The translations under genes and the position numbers were made by a program. Below the pieces are notes generated by a model. That model made no database searches, had not been told where the DNA came from, and saw only the letters and a list, made by a program, of their open reading frames with translations. This document shows, piece by piece, positions 23,943 to 33,541 of a stretch of 64,000 bases of DNA. How positions within the stretch are numbered: the stretch's first letter is position 1; each line of letters starts with the position of its first letter. The stretch lies in the NCBI RefSeq assembly GCF_011492965.1, contig NZ_CP045122.1, forward strand, positions 186,001 to 250,000, read 5' to 3'. The stretch comes from Rubrobacter marinus (GTDB taxonomy: Bacteria; Actinomycetota; Rubrobacteria; Rubrobacterales; Rubrobacteraceae).

Positions 23943-24359
23943 ATGGAGCTGCGGTACCTGAGCGACGCCGAGATCGCCGAAGCGGACGGGGAGTACTGGT
24001 CGGAGGGATACGGGCGCAAGACGCTTTACGAGCGGGCGCAAGCGCGCGTCTTCGTCGAAGGCCGCAGGGTGCACACGCCCTACGGGTTCACGGTGAGCGT
24101 GAAGGCCCCGCGAGGGAAGCGTCAACGGTTCCCGGTCGAGGCCGAGGCGATCTCGGACGAGGAGATCCGGGACTTTCTGTACGCCCTGGGGGACGAAAGG
24201 CGCAAGGGGAGCGAGGTCACCGTGGAGCACGAGGTAGACGGAACCTTGGCCCTCTATCGCGTCAAGGGCGAGAACGCCGCCGGGTTCGCCTGCGAGCTGG
24301 CCTCGGGGGAACCCGTGGTCTTCAGGCAGGGCGAGCGCGTGTCGCTCGACTCGGTCTAG
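23943..24359 (+). CDS. hypothetical protein
   Basis: 138 residues from the ATG at 23943 with GGGGAG upstream (MELRYLSDAEIAEADGEYWS). Mixed alpha/beta, with VEAEAISDEEIRDFLYALGD and VEHEVDGTLALYRVKGENAA. It has no recognised family. A small zinc-binding protein follows on the same strand. Confidence 0.55.
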   Translation: MELRYLSDAEIAEADGEYWSEGYGRKTLYERAQARVFVEGRRVHTPYGFTVSVKAPRGKRQRFPVEAEAISDEEIRDFLYALGDERRKGSEVTVEHEVDGTLALYRVKGENAAGFACELASGEPVVFRQGERVSLDSV

Positions 24360-24375
24360 AGCGCGCCGGGGAACG

Positions 24376-24588
24376 ATGGCTAAGCCTAGGAACTACTCGT
24401 GGTGCCTGCACTGCGAGCGCGCCGCTCCGAACAAGGACTGGGGATTCAAGGAGTGGCCGCGATGCCCCTACCCGGACTGCGACGGGGGTTTCGGCGATCG
24501 TTGGGAGTGGGAGCGCGTCCGGGAGGTGAACCCCGAGTACCCGCCGCTGCCCGAGCGGGGGGTCGCCTACGGCATGTACGGCCCGTAA
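24376..24588 (+). CDS. small zinc-ribbon-like protein
   Basis: 70 residues with CLHCERAA and CPYPDCDGG, two cysteine knuckles of a zinc ribbon, in an aromatic-rich chain. Short single-domain proteins of this type are common on plasmids and phages. Start ATG with GGGGA upstream. Confidence 0.6.
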   Translation: MAKPRNYSWCLHCERAAPNKDWGFKEWPRCPYPDCDGGFGDRWEWERVREVNPEYPPLPERGVAYGMYGP

Positions 24589-24599
24589 GGGCTACGGGC
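24581..24599 (+). terminator. hairpin over the stop codon of the zinc-ribbon gene
   Basis: Seven-base arms GCCCGTA and TACGGGC around five bases; the stop codon lies at the end of the left arm. It separates this gene from the convergent dnaE2. Confidence 0.4.
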
Positions 24600-24715
24600 G
24601 GCGTGACGGCCTGGCAGGAACACTCTTCCCGGTCGATCACGCTATCCTCAAGGTCGCCGACGACGTCGAGTAACGGGGGCGGCGTTTGATTCGCCCGCTG
24701 TCCGCTCGAAGATCC

Positions 24716-27700
24716 TTAGCCGGCCTTGCTGCCCGGTTCGCGTCGGTTCAAGGCCGCCTCCCGCGCCCCCGATCGGGCGCCCTGGAGAGCCCGGGCGAGG
24801 GTTCCGATGCGCTCGACGAGGAAGGAGAAGCCGCGCTTCTCGTCCTGCTCCACCCGTCCCTCTAAGAGGTACGCGTCCGTCCCGTACAGGACGTGCCCGA
24901 AGCGGCGGTAGCAGCGCTTGAAGATGGTGCTCTGCAGGAGCCCCGACTCGTCCTCGGTCAAGAGGAAGTGCACCAGGGCTCCGCTCCTGGTCGGCGGGGC
25001 CTGCAGGCACTCGAGGACGCCCGCGGCCCTGGCCCGGGTGCCGTGCGGCAGGTCCCTGAGCTCTTTGCCCGGCACGACGCCCAAAGCGGCGAGGGCCTCG
25101 CGGTGGGCGGCCAAAGGGTGGCGGCGTAGGTTCAACCCCAGGACGCGCGACTCCTCCCGCTCGAGGTCCCCGCCGTCGCCCGGCCGCGGGAGGTAGGCGA
25201 CGCCCGATCCCCTGCCCTCGCGCGACTCCCACCAGCTCGCGGGGTGGGGGAGGGGGAGCTCGGCTTGCGCCCCTCGCCGGCGCTTCGCGGGCAGGCCGCG
25301 CGTCTCCTCGAGGAGCGCCACGCGGGCCTCGCCGGGATGCTCGCGCCGGTGTCTGAGGCGGTCGAGGAACCCGGCCCGGATCAGGTTCCTTAGGGCGTCG
25401 CGTTCCACCGAGGTCCTGCGGTAGAGGTCGGCGACGGAGGCGAAGGGCGCCTTCTCCCGTTCGGCCAGGATCGAGGCGAGCGCCTTCTTCGATAGCCCCC
25501 GGCAGTACGAGAGGCCGGGCCGCAAGGCGCGGCCGTCTTGCTCCACCGAGAAGCCCTCCGCCGAGCGGTGGAGGTCGGGGGGGAGCACCCGTATGCCCTT
25601 CCTGCGGGCCTCGTTGAGCAGAACCCTCGGGGAGTAGAAGCCCATCGGCTGGGAGTTCAGGATGCCGGCGAGGGTCTCGGCCGGCCAGTGGGCCATCATG
25701 TAGGCCGATCCGTAGGCGATCTCCGCGAAGGAGGCGGCGTGGGCGGCCGAGAAGCCGTACCTGCCGAAGCCCTCCACCCACCTGAAGACCTCCTCGGCCT
25801 TGGCCTCGGGCACGCCGCGTCCCGCCGCGCGGCGGACGAAGGCGCGCCGGACCTCGCGCATCGCCCCCGGCCCGCGGTCCTTGGTCATGGCGCGCCGCAG
25901 TTGATCGCCTTCCGCCAGCGAGAAGCCGGCGACGGCGCGGGCGACCTCGAGGACCTGCTCCTGGTAGATCAGCACCCCGTAGGTCTCCCTGAGGACCTCC
26001 TCGATCTCCGAGAGGGGGTATGAGATGCGCTCCCGGCCTTGCTTGCGGGCGACGTAGGAGGTGACGAGGTCCGCCTCCAAAGGGCCGGGCCGGAACAGGG
26101 AGATCCCGGCGACGACGTGGGGCATCCTCCTCGCCCCGAGCCTGCGCTGCAGCGCCATCTGCCCGGGGCTCTCGAGCTGGAAGAGCCCGACGGTCTCCCC
26201 GCTCCGGATCAGGCGGTAGGCTTCCTTGTCGTCGGCGGGAAGTTTGAGGGGCTCTATCTTCCGCCCGAGCCTGGCCGACACCGTCCGGGCGGCCTTGTCG
26301 AGGGCGGTGTGGGTCTTGAGGCCGAGGAGGTCGAGCTTCGGGAGCCCCACGAGCTCGAGGTCGTCCTTGTCGAACTGGCACCTGATCAAGCCCTCCTTAC
26401 CACTCGGTTCGAGGGGCACGATCTCCGAGAGGTGCACCCCGGCGGCGCCGAGCACCAGGCCGCCGAGGTGGGTGCCCGGCTGGTGGAGCTTCCCCTCCAG
26501 CTCCCCCGCGAGTTCCAGGAGCAGGGCGTGGCGCTTCCGGTCCTGCAGGGGGTGGCCGCGCATCGGCGGCGAGGAGAGGGCGGCGTCCCACTCCGACTCG
26601 TAGTTCACGAGCCTGTCGCGGTCCCTGATCCGCCTGGGCACGTTCCTCGCCAGCGCGTCGGTCTCCGAGGGGGAGTACCCGAGGGCCCTGGCCGCGACCC
26701 GGACGGCGCCCCGCAGGGAGAGCGTGTTCGCCGTGGCCGCCACGGCTGCCCCCGCCGATCCGTGGCGGCGCATCAGCTCGTCGCGCACCCTGTCGCGCCT
26801 CTCGCTGCAGAAGTCGAGGTCCACGTCCGGGGGGTCGGTCCTGTGCTCGTGCAGGAACCTCTCGAAGAGCAGGCGGTGGGCGAACGGGCAGGGGGTGGTG
26901 AGCCCCAAACAGCGCGCCACCAGCGAGTTCGCCGCCGACCCACGTCCGGTGACCGGCGTCCCCAGGGAGCGCGCGATCTCCGCCGCCTCCCTCGCCACGA
27001 GGAAGTAGCCGGAGAAGCGGTGGGCGGCGATAACCCCGAGCTCCCTCTCGAGGCGGCGCCTCACCTCGGCCTTGGAGGGAAACGCATCCGTCCCCCCCCC
27101 GAACGCCGCAGGGTACAGCCTCCTCGCGCCGGCGAACGCCAGGCGGGCCAGAGCGCCGTCCTCCGTGGTGCTCCCCCCAGGGAGACGGGCGCTCGGGACC
27201 AGGACGCCGCGGCCGAAGCCGCCGAGGATACCCACCGACCCCGCGCACCTCTCCGCGATCGCCAGGGCGTTCCTGACGGCCTCGGGCCTGTCGGCGAACA
27301 GGCCCGCCATCTCCTCGGGGGGACGCAAATAAAGCCGGTCCGTGGGCCGGTAGCCGGGCGGCGGGAGGGGGAGAGGGCCCTCGCTGCGGCGAGGGCTTCG
27401 GAGAGGCGGTGGTCGCGGGGGCCGAGGTACGTGACCTCGCCGGCGGCGACCGTCGGCAGGCCGCACCGCGCCGCCAGGTGCTCGACTACGCGCATCCGCC
27501 TCCTCGACCCTTCGGTGCCGTCGTCGGAGAGCTCGACGTAGACGTTGCCCCGCCCGAAGGCCTCCGCGAGCCCGGAGAGGACCTCCGCGGCCCTCGCCCT
27601 AAGAGCGGGGTCGCGCGAGAGCACGAGGGAGGGGACGAGGCCGAAGGGGACGGCGCCCGTGAGGCAGACCAGTTCCCCCCCGGCCGAGCCAACGTGCTCC

Positions 27701-28128
27701 AGGAGGGCACCGAGGCCGCAAGACGGGTTCCTCCTCTCCGCGGCGGACGGCCAGGGCGCGCCCTTTCGGGGCAAAAGGTAGCCCGTCAGGAGCCGCGACA
27801 GGGAGCGGTACCCCCGATCGGAGGCCGCCAGGAGCACGACGTGGCCGCGGTGCTCGGCCTCGCCGTGGCCCCGCTCCTCGAGCCGCACGCCGACCTCGAC
27901 GCCGACCATCGGGGAGAGGCCGTGCTCGCCCGAGGCCCTCAAGAACCTCGGCACGCCGTAGAGCCCGTCGCGGTCCGTGATCGCCAGGGCCCCGTAGCCC
28001 ATCCTCGACGACGCCTCCACGAGTTCCTTGGGCGTCGCAGTCCCCAGGCCGTAGGAGAAGCCGCTCCTCACGTGGAGGTGGGCGAACCCCAGGCGGCTGC
28101 CTCCCCGGGGACGGCCCGAGCGCGTCAA
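24716..28128 (-). pseudogene. dnaE2: error-prone DNA polymerase DnaE2 (ImuC), split by a one-base shift
   Basis: A C-family polymerase of about 1137 residues once one base is added at the G5 run 27367-27371 (C5 on the coding strand). The TTG start overlaps the upstream stop as TTGA. The PHP domain (AHLHVRSGFSYG, ALAITDRDGLYGVPRFLRAS) is in the first frame. The polymerase part is in the second: PDVDLDF with the two catalytic Asp, LPKLDLLGLKT with the third, QFDKDDLELVG and GLFQLESPGQMALQRRLG. YGFSAAHAASFAEIAYGSAY and NSQPMGFYSP are typical of DnaE2 rather than replicative DnaE. DnaE2 carries out SOS translesion synthesis with ImuA/ImuB-type partners. No imuB is seen here, but lexA is divergent next door. 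The break may be a sequencing error. Confidence 0.85.
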
Positions 28129-28601
28129 TCGAGTACCCGCACCAGGGACCAGGACCCGGCTTTGGGGCCCGAGCGGTCGAAGGCGAGGTCCACCGCCGCC
28201 TCGCCGGCCTCGCCAGCACCTCCCAGGAGCACCCTGAAGCAGAGCCGGTGGGTACCGCCGTCGGGCCGCCACCAGCCGCCGACCTCCCGCCAGCGCTCGA
28301 TCACGCCCCGCACCCGCCGCTTCCTCGCCCGCACCCCCCAACGGCGCCGGCGGCACCCCGCGCCCTTGGGTTGCACGCGCACCAGGTACGCGCTCCCGTC
28401 GGGCCTTTCGAGGACGTGGCAGGGCTCCCCGGCCGGTCCCCTGACCCGGGCCTCGCTGGCCTTCCTCAGCCAGGACGCGCTCTCCCTGATGTGCTCCGCG
28501 ATCTCCTTCTTGGCCGCCCGCCCCAAGAACAAGGGCTCCTCGAAGCCCTCCGGCCTCAAGGGGTGACGCCTGATCTCCGAAGTCGTCGCTCGTTCCCCCA
28601 A
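28125..28601 (-). CDS. DUF6504-like SOS accessory protein
   Basis: 158 residues. The TTG at 28601 is chosen because AAAGGAGGGG lies just upstream. The C-terminal third (RRVRGVIERWREVGGWWRPD, then a strand ending SWSLVRVLD) resembles DUF6504, a small domain found beside or fused to ImuB-type proteins in dnaE2 operons. The N-terminal two thirds are basic and helical. Its stop overlaps the dnaE2 start as TTGA, so the two are coupled. I infer a helper of DnaE2 in damage tolerance. Confidence 0.6.
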   Translation of the reverse strand: MGERATTSEIRRHPLRPEGFEEPLFLGRAAKKEIAEHIRESASWLRKASEARVRGPAGEPCHVLERPDGSAYLVRVQPKGAGCRRRRWGVRARKRRVRGVIERWREVGGWWRPDGGTHRLCFRVLLGGAGEAGEAAVDLAFDRSGPKAGSWSLVRVLD

Positions 28602-28866
28602 ATCCCTCCCCTCCTTTCGGTTCAAGGAGGAGCGCCGTACCGTCCCGCGACCCTTGCGCGTCGCGGGTGCGGGCCGTTTTCGGGGTGAGAAGCCGTGCCC
28701 TTCCCGGTATAATCCAGGGCGAGGGCAGGCGTCTCCGTCCCGCTCTACACCTCCCCGGGACCGGCATGGTTGGTGGCCGGACGGTCCTCGGGGGCCCGGG
28801 GTGGGGCGCTCCTCTCGTTTCTTACCGTTTTCGCTTCCTCACTGTAGCGCCGCCCTAGTCCCCGCG

Positions 28867-28907
28867 TCAAGCAACTGTTTGACCAAGGACGCATTCGTTG
28901 CTATGGT
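28867..28907 (+). promoter_or_regulatory. lexA promoter with overlapping palindromic operator
   Basis: A -35 box TTGACC (28879-28884), a 17-base spacer and a -10 box TATGGT (28902-28907) point to a transcript start next to the ATG at 28915, so the mRNA would be leaderless. A 16-base imperfect palindrome, TCAAGCAACTGTTTGA (28867-28882, matching in 12 of 16 positions), covers the -35 box. That is where a self-repressing LexA should bind. It differs from the usual GAAC-N4-GTTC box. Confidence 0.6.
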
Positions 28908-28914
28908 GCTCGTC

Positions 28915-29568
28915 ATGGGAGAAGGTTTGCACCCGAGCCGGCTGAAGGTCCTGGAGTACCTGGCCCGCACGAAGCGCGGGGGCGAGGAGACGCCGTCGGA
29001 GAGGGAGATCGGCCGCGCGGTGGGCCTCAAGAGCTCGCAGACCGTCCACCACCACCTCAAGGCCCTGGAGGCGGGAGGCTACGTCGAGCGTACTTCTTCG
29101 GGAGAAACCAAGGGGCGCACGACGAAGAGGCGGCCGATACGGATCACCCCGAAGGGCTGGGGGGCCGTGGGGACGGCGCCGCTCTTGGGTCGAATCGCGG
29201 CCGGGCGGGGCCTCGAGGCGGTCGCGGACGAGGAGGCTTACTCTTTGGCGGCGGAACTCCTGGGGTCTCGCTCGGGGAGGCGGCGCTATCTACTCCGGGT
29301 GGTGGGCGACTCCATGGTGGACGGCAGGATCTCCGACGGGGACCTCCTCGTCGTCGAGGAGGACGAGGATCCCGAGGACGGCGCGGTGGTCGTCGCCCTG
29401 CTAGGGGGCGGCGAAGAGGTCACGGTCAAGAAGCTCTACAGGGAGGGCGACTCGGTGCGGCTGAAGCCGCAAAACGGCGAGCACGAAGACATAGTCGTGC
29501 CGGCCGCGGACGTGGTGTTGCAGGGGAGGGCGGTCGGGGTGATCCACTCCTTGGGAAGGGGGCTCTGA
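28915..29568 (+). CDS. lexA: LexA-type SOS repressor with self-cleavage domain
   Basis: 217 residues. The N-terminal winged helix (RLKVLEYLARTKRGGEETPS, then GLKSSQTVHHHLKALEAGGY) is followed by the S24 peptidase domain. The Ala-Gly cleavage site lies in LLGRIAAGRGL, the catalytic Ser in VVGDSMVDG and the catalytic Lys in EVTVKKLYR. RecA-stimulated self-cleavage would induce its targets. The ATG at 28915 fits the mapped promoter; a second in-frame ATG at 28903 would lie inside the -10 box. It is divergent from the dnaE2 unit, and 25 bases separate it from the SIR2 gene downstream on the same strand, so the SIR2 operon may be under SOS control. Confidence 0.9.
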   Translation: MGEGLHPSRLKVLEYLARTKRGGEETPSEREIGRAVGLKSSQTVHHHLKALEAGGYVERTSSGETKGRTTKRRPIRITPKGWGAVGTAPLLGRIAAGRGLEAVADEEAYSLAAELLGSRSGRRRYLLRVVGDSMVDGRISDGDLLVVEEDEDPEDGAVVVALLGGGEEVTVKKLYREGDSVRLKPQNGEHEDIVVPAADVVLQGRAVGVIHSLGRGL

Positions 29569-29593
29569 TGTTGACGGCGGGGACGATGAAGGA

Positions 29594-31429
29594 ATGAGAG
29601 GCTCGAGACCGAAGCCCGAGTTGGCGTTGGCGTTCTCGCTGCACTCCGGGCCGGGCACGTACGCCCTTCTGCTGGGCTCCGGGGTTTCCAGCGCCGCCGG
29701 CGTGCCGACCGGTTGGCGGGTGACCCTGGACCTGGTCCGCAAGCTGGCGGCGGCCGAAGGCGAGAACCCGGCGGATCCCGAGGCTTGGTACCGCGAACGC
29801 TTCGGCCGGGAGCCCAACTACTCCAATGTCGTGGACGAGCTGGCCACGACGCGGGACGAGCGCAGGGCGCTCCTGCAGGGCTACTTCGAGCCCGACGAGC
29901 GCGACCGCGAGGAGGGCAGGAAGATGCCCACCCAGGCGCACCGCGCCGTCGCGCGGCTGTGCGCGGGAGGTCACGTGCGCGTGGTCCTCACGACGAACTT
30001 CGACCGGCTCCTGGAGAGGGCGCTCGATGAGGAGGGCGTCTCCCCGGTGGTGATAGGCACGCCGGACGCCGTCGAGGGGGCGCCGCCCTTGCAACACTCG
30101 GGCTGCGTGGTGGTAAAGGTCAACGGCGACTACCTCGACACCCGCATAAAGAACACGCCCGACGAGCTCGCCGAGTACGACGAGCGCATGCAGGGGTTGC
30201 TGGGAAGGGTCTTCGACGAGTACGGCCTCGTGGTCTGCGGGTGGTCGGGGACCTACGACACGGCCCTAGTAGACGCGCTCAAGCGCGTGGGGGGCCGCCG
30301 CTACATGACCTACTGGGTTTCCCGGGGCGAGCCCTCCGAGACCGAACGGGAGCTCACGTCCTTCCTCCGTGGCACGCCGGTCGAGGCCGAAGGGGCGGAC
30401 CAGTTCTTTGCCGACCTCCTCGAGAAGGTCGAGGCGCTCGAGACGTTCGGCGGCGAGGACCCGCTGTCGGCGCCGGTGGCGATAGCAACCGCGAAGCGTT
30501 ACCTCGACGACCCGGTACGCCACGTCCGGCTCAGGGAGCTTGTAACCTCCGTCGGCCGAGAAGCCAGGGAGGGGCTGTTGGGGGACGGACGCTTCGCCCT
30601 GGACTGGAGGCCGGAGGCGACCGACCGGGAAGGCGAGATGGCGGGGTTCGCCGCGGAGATGAAGAGGCGCGTCCTCTCCTACGAGGGGGCCTGCGAATCT
30701 GCGGTAGGGGTCGCGGCCGCCGGGGGGTACTATGCGGACGAGCGGCAAGCCGGCGCCTTCCGCGAGTTGCTCGAACTGATCTCCAACCCCCCTCAGGACG
30801 GTGCCCGCATCGATTTGTGGGACGGTCTGGAGCTTTACCCCGGGTTGCTTGTGCTTTACGCCGGGGGCGTCGCCGCCGCGGGCGCGGGGAACTGGCCTTT
30901 CTTGAAGGCGCTCTTGCGCGATTCGGTGTTCGTAGACATCCGGGGCACGGTCCCGCTGGTGCTGAAGGTCTACCCGTGGGCGGTCGATAAACACAAGACG
31001 ATTACCAACGCGGCGCTGTTTTCCGGCGTGAGCTACCACGAGCCCGTCGCCGAGCGCTTGTACCTGACCCTGCGCGAGCCGCTCAAGCAGTACCTGACCC
31101 TGGACTCCAGGTACGAGGAGGCCTTCCACAGGTTCGAAGCGTTGCTGGCCCTTACTTACGTCGACGTCCAGAAGGAGCGAGAGCCCGACGATTGGGTTCC
31201 CCTCGGTCGCTTCGCGGTGCTGGACAGGACCCGCCACGGGGGGGACTCGGAATACGCCGCGCTCCGCAAGGAGTACGGCGAGCAGGGTTCGGGGTGGGGT
31301 CCCATAGAGCACGCTTTGTTGAAGCAGCCGGTCTCTTCGCACGGGAGGGGGGTACCGTCCTCGGAGACGGTGGGTCACGACTTCGGCGTCGTCGACGCGA
31401 TGATGCAGAGGATCGGCCGTCGCCTCTAA
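29594..31429 (+). CDS. SIR2-domain protein, probable NAD-depleting defence effector
   Basis: A 611-residue protein. Residues about 15-270 form a SIR2-like Rossmann domain: ALLLGSGVSSAAGVPTGWRV (the NAD-binding GSGxS motif), VRVVLTTNFDRLLERAL, VVVKVNGDYLDTRIKNT with the Asn of the active site region (the usual catalytic HG is replaced by NGD), and VVCGWSGTYDTALVDALKR. Stand-alone SIR2 proteins with a long C-terminal sensor region are known phage-defence NADases (family knowledge); the C-terminal 340 residues here have no recognised domain. The start ATG abuts AAGGA. Downstream are a protein kinase and a nuclease-like protein on the same strand, suggesting a three-gene defence unit linked to lexA. 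Confidence 0.75.
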   Translation: MRGSRPKPELALAFSLHSGPGTYALLLGSGVSSAAGVPTGWRVTLDLVRKLAAAEGENPADPEAWYRERFGREPNYSNVVDELATTRDERRALLQGYFEPDERDREEGRKMPTQAHRAVARLCAGGHVRVVLTTNFDRLLERALDEEGVSPVVIGTPDAVEGAPPLQHSGCVVVKVNGDYLDTRIKNTPDELAEYDERMQGLLGRVFDEYGLVVCGWSGTYDTALVDALKRVGGRRYMTYWVSRGEPSETERELTSFLRGTPVEAEGADQFFADLLEKVEALETFGGEDPLSAPVAIATAKRYLDDPVRHVRLRELVTSVGREAREGLLGDGRFALDWRPEATDREGEMAGFAAEMKRRVLSYEGACESAVGVAAAGGYYADERQAGAFRELLELISNPPQDGARIDLWDGLELYPGLLVLYAGGVAAAGAGNWPFLKALLRDSVFVDIRGTVPLVLKVYPWAVDKHKTITNAALFSGVSYHEPVAERLYLTLREPLKQYLTLDSRYEEAFHRFEALLALTYVDVQKEREPDDWVPLGRFAVLDRTRHGGDSEYAALRKEYGEQGSGWGPIEHALLKQPVSSHGRGVPSSETVGHDFGVVDAMMQRIGRRL

Positions 31430-31482
31430 CGCCGACAACGGATCGTCCGACGCCGGCGTGCCGAACGGCGTCGGGGAAGCAC

Positions 31483-32889
31483 GTGGCTAAGAGACCGAAG
31501 GTCTACAACGACCGCTGGGAAATCGTCGGGGACCTGGGCGAGGGGGGGCAGGCGCACACCTTCAGAGTGCGCGACCGGCGCGACGGCTCGGAAGGCTGGG
31601 TGCTGAAGCGGCTCAAGAACCATACCCGCCTCGACCGCTTCAAGCGCGAGATCCAGGCGCTCGAGGCCCTGGACTCGCCGCACATTCCCGGGACGGAGGA
31701 CTTTTCCCTCGAGGAGCCCGCCTACCACGTCTCGCGGTACCTCGGCCCCGGGCTCAACAAGCAGGTGCAAGACGAGCCGCTGGACCTGGACCGGGCGCTC
31801 GCCCTCTTCGAGCAGGTCGTTACCGCGGTGCGAGACGCCCACGGCGCGGACGAGGCGGTGGTGCATCGCGACATCAAGCCTAACAACGTCGTCGTTGCGC
31901 CGGACGGCGGATGGGCCTTCCTGATCGACTTCGGGATCTGCCAGCTCGAGGACGGCGAGCTGACGACGCTCACCACCGGGGAGGAACCCTTTGGGAACGC
32001 CGCCTTCGCGGCGCCCGAGTGCCTGTTGGGGCGCGAGGAGGAGCCCGGGCCGCCGTGCGACGTCTACAGCCTCGGGAAGCTCCTCTACTGGATGGTGTCC
32101 GGGGGGAGGCATATCAACCGGGAGACGATATCCGAAGGCGTGCTCGGGCGCATCCGGACGGACAACCGGCTGGTGCGCTCCTACGTCGCTCGCCTGCTGC
32201 GCGGGACGGTCGTCGAGGCCCCGGCGAGAAGGTGGACGGCCCAGCGGCTCCTCGAAGAGGTCGCGAGGACCAGGAGGCTCGTCGCCCGCCTTAAGGAGTA
32301 CGAAGCCGGCGGGCTCATCGTCCTCGCCGACGGCTTCGACCTCGACGATGCGTACGACGGACGCGGGCCGCAGGCCAGGAAGGGCGAGCCGGCCTACCCT
32401 GCATGGGTGCACGTCATACGCGTGGGAGGTGGCGATCAGCCCCACGAGGTCGAGGTTGGGGTCACGTTCGAAGGCCCCGCCGGGGGGGACGCGCGCCTGG
32501 AGGGGATCGACCTGGCGCTCGAGCACATGGCTGGGGAGGACGAGGCCCTCATAAGGATTGCCCCCGACCGCGACGGGAGGCCGGACGAGGGCGGGGTGCT
32601 CGAGTCCCTCCGGGTGGAGGGACGGGGGGACTTCTCGACGAGGGTAGAGCGCTTGCGTTCGCGGGCCAGGCCCGTGCTGCGCGAGGATGTTCGCTACTGG
32701 ATCCTCGTCTCCGTCCCCCGCGATGCCAGCGAGGCGGCCCTGCGCCTGGCCCCGACCGACTTCGCGCCACAGGAGGTCGGCTCCGCCGAACGCTTCGACG
32801 GCCGCGAGTGGGGCGAGGTCAAGTCGGCCAGCAGCCCGGGGTACGCGATCCGCGTCACCGCGCGGGGCGAGCCGGGCGCGGAGGGCTAG
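31483..32889 (+). CDS. Hanks-type serine/threonine protein kinase
   Basis: 468 residues. The kinase domain covers about residues 10-280, with a glycine loop GDLGEGGQAHTFRVR, the lysine in WVLKRLKN, the catalytic loop VVHRDIKPNNVV and the magnesium loop LIDFGI. A C-terminal beta-rich domain of about 160 residues (VEVGVTFEGPAGGDARLEGI) follows. It has no membrane segment, unlike most PknB relatives, so it is a soluble kinase. The GTG start has GGGGAAG upstream. Between a SIR2 protein and a nuclease-like protein, it is a plausible activator or sensor of a defence unit; the substrate is unknown. Confidence 0.85.
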   Translation: MAKRPKVYNDRWEIVGDLGEGGQAHTFRVRDRRDGSEGWVLKRLKNHTRLDRFKREIQALEALDSPHIPGTEDFSLEEPAYHVSRYLGPGLNKQVQDEPLDLDRALALFEQVVTAVRDAHGADEAVVHRDIKPNNVVVAPDGGWAFLIDFGICQLEDGELTTLTTGEEPFGNAAFAAPECLLGREEEPGPPCDVYSLGKLLYWMVSGGRHINRETISEGVLGRIRTDNRLVRSYVARLLRGTVVEAPARRWTAQRLLEEVARTRRLVARLKEYEAGGLIVLADGFDLDDAYDGRGPQARKGEPAYPAWVHVIRVGGGDQPHEVEVGVTFEGPAGGDARLEGIDLALEHMAGEDEALIRIAPDRDGRPDEGGVLESLRVEGRGDFSTRVERLRSRARPVLREDVRYWILVSVPRDASEAALRLAPTDFAPQEVGSAERFDGREWGEVKSASSPGYAIRVTARGEPGAEG

Positions 32890-32892
32890 CCC

Positions 32893-33489
32893 GTGGAAAC
32901 GCAGGGGCCCCAGGGCGCCTCGCTCCTCCTGCCCGAAGGACGCATGCCGGAGGCCGAGGTCGCGGCACGGTTCGCCTTCTGGCTCCTCGGCCATCCCGAG
33001 GGCGGCCGCGAGGTCGAGGTGGCCGTCGACGGTGCCGGGGTCGAGGTGCGGGGGCGCACGATCTTCGAGCTGCGCCGTTTCCTCAAGCTCCACGGGTGGG
33101 AGATGGATCCGGCGGGGCCCCCGGACCGTTGGCGGGGGACGTACCGCAACGCCGAGCACCCCGATTCCAGCCTCAGGGTCCACTCGCGCCCCGGCGTCGG
33201 GGACGTTGTGGGTACGGTCGGCGAGAAGAGGGTGAGGGCCGAGTGCAAGAAGGGGCCGCTGGCGAGATCCCGGAGCGGTTCCGAGATCAAGCTCCTCAGG
33301 GAGGCTTTGGCCCAACTCCTGACGGTCGGGGAGGTGGGGGAGGAGGACGTCCTCGTGGCGGCCGTGCCCGACACCCCGACCTTCCGGCGCCACGCCTCGG
33401 CCTGGAGGGACGCGCCCCTCATGCGCCGGGTCGGGCTCCGGGTGGCGCTGGTGGGTCGGGACGACGGCGTGAACGGCCTCGACCTTTGA
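32893..33489 (+). CDS. possible PD-(D/E)XK nuclease-like protein of the SIR2/kinase unit
   Basis: 198 residues, starting three bases after the kinase stop. The C-terminal half has an Asp in GVGDVVGTVG, then RVRAECKKG (an E-x-K pair), then a helix SGSEIKLLREALAQLLTVGE. This order fits the PD-(D/E)XK nuclease fold, and the last part (EEDVLVAAVPDTPTFRRHAS) resembles that of restriction-endonuclease-like proteins. The assignment is by eye and could be wrong. It is probably co-transcribed with SIR2 and kinase. Confidence 0.5.
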   Translation: METQGPQGASLLLPEGRMPEAEVAARFAFWLLGHPEGGREVEVAVDGAGVEVRGRTIFELRRFLKLHGWEMDPAGPPDRWRGTYRNAEHPDSSLRVHSRPGVGDVVGTVGEKRVRAECKKGPLARSRSGSEIKLLREALAQLLTVGEVGEEDVLVAAVPDTPTFRRHASAWRDAPLMRRVGLRVALVGRDDGVNGLDL

Positions 33490-33541
33490 GCCGGGCGCGG
33501 AGGGCGAGGTAGCCTGGTCAGACCGGTGCTGGTCGAGCTTC

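Noticed and set aside
28708-28713. Perfect TATAAT on the plus strand upstream of lexA
   Set aside because: No -35 partner lies at the right distance, and a better promoter sits directly before lexA.
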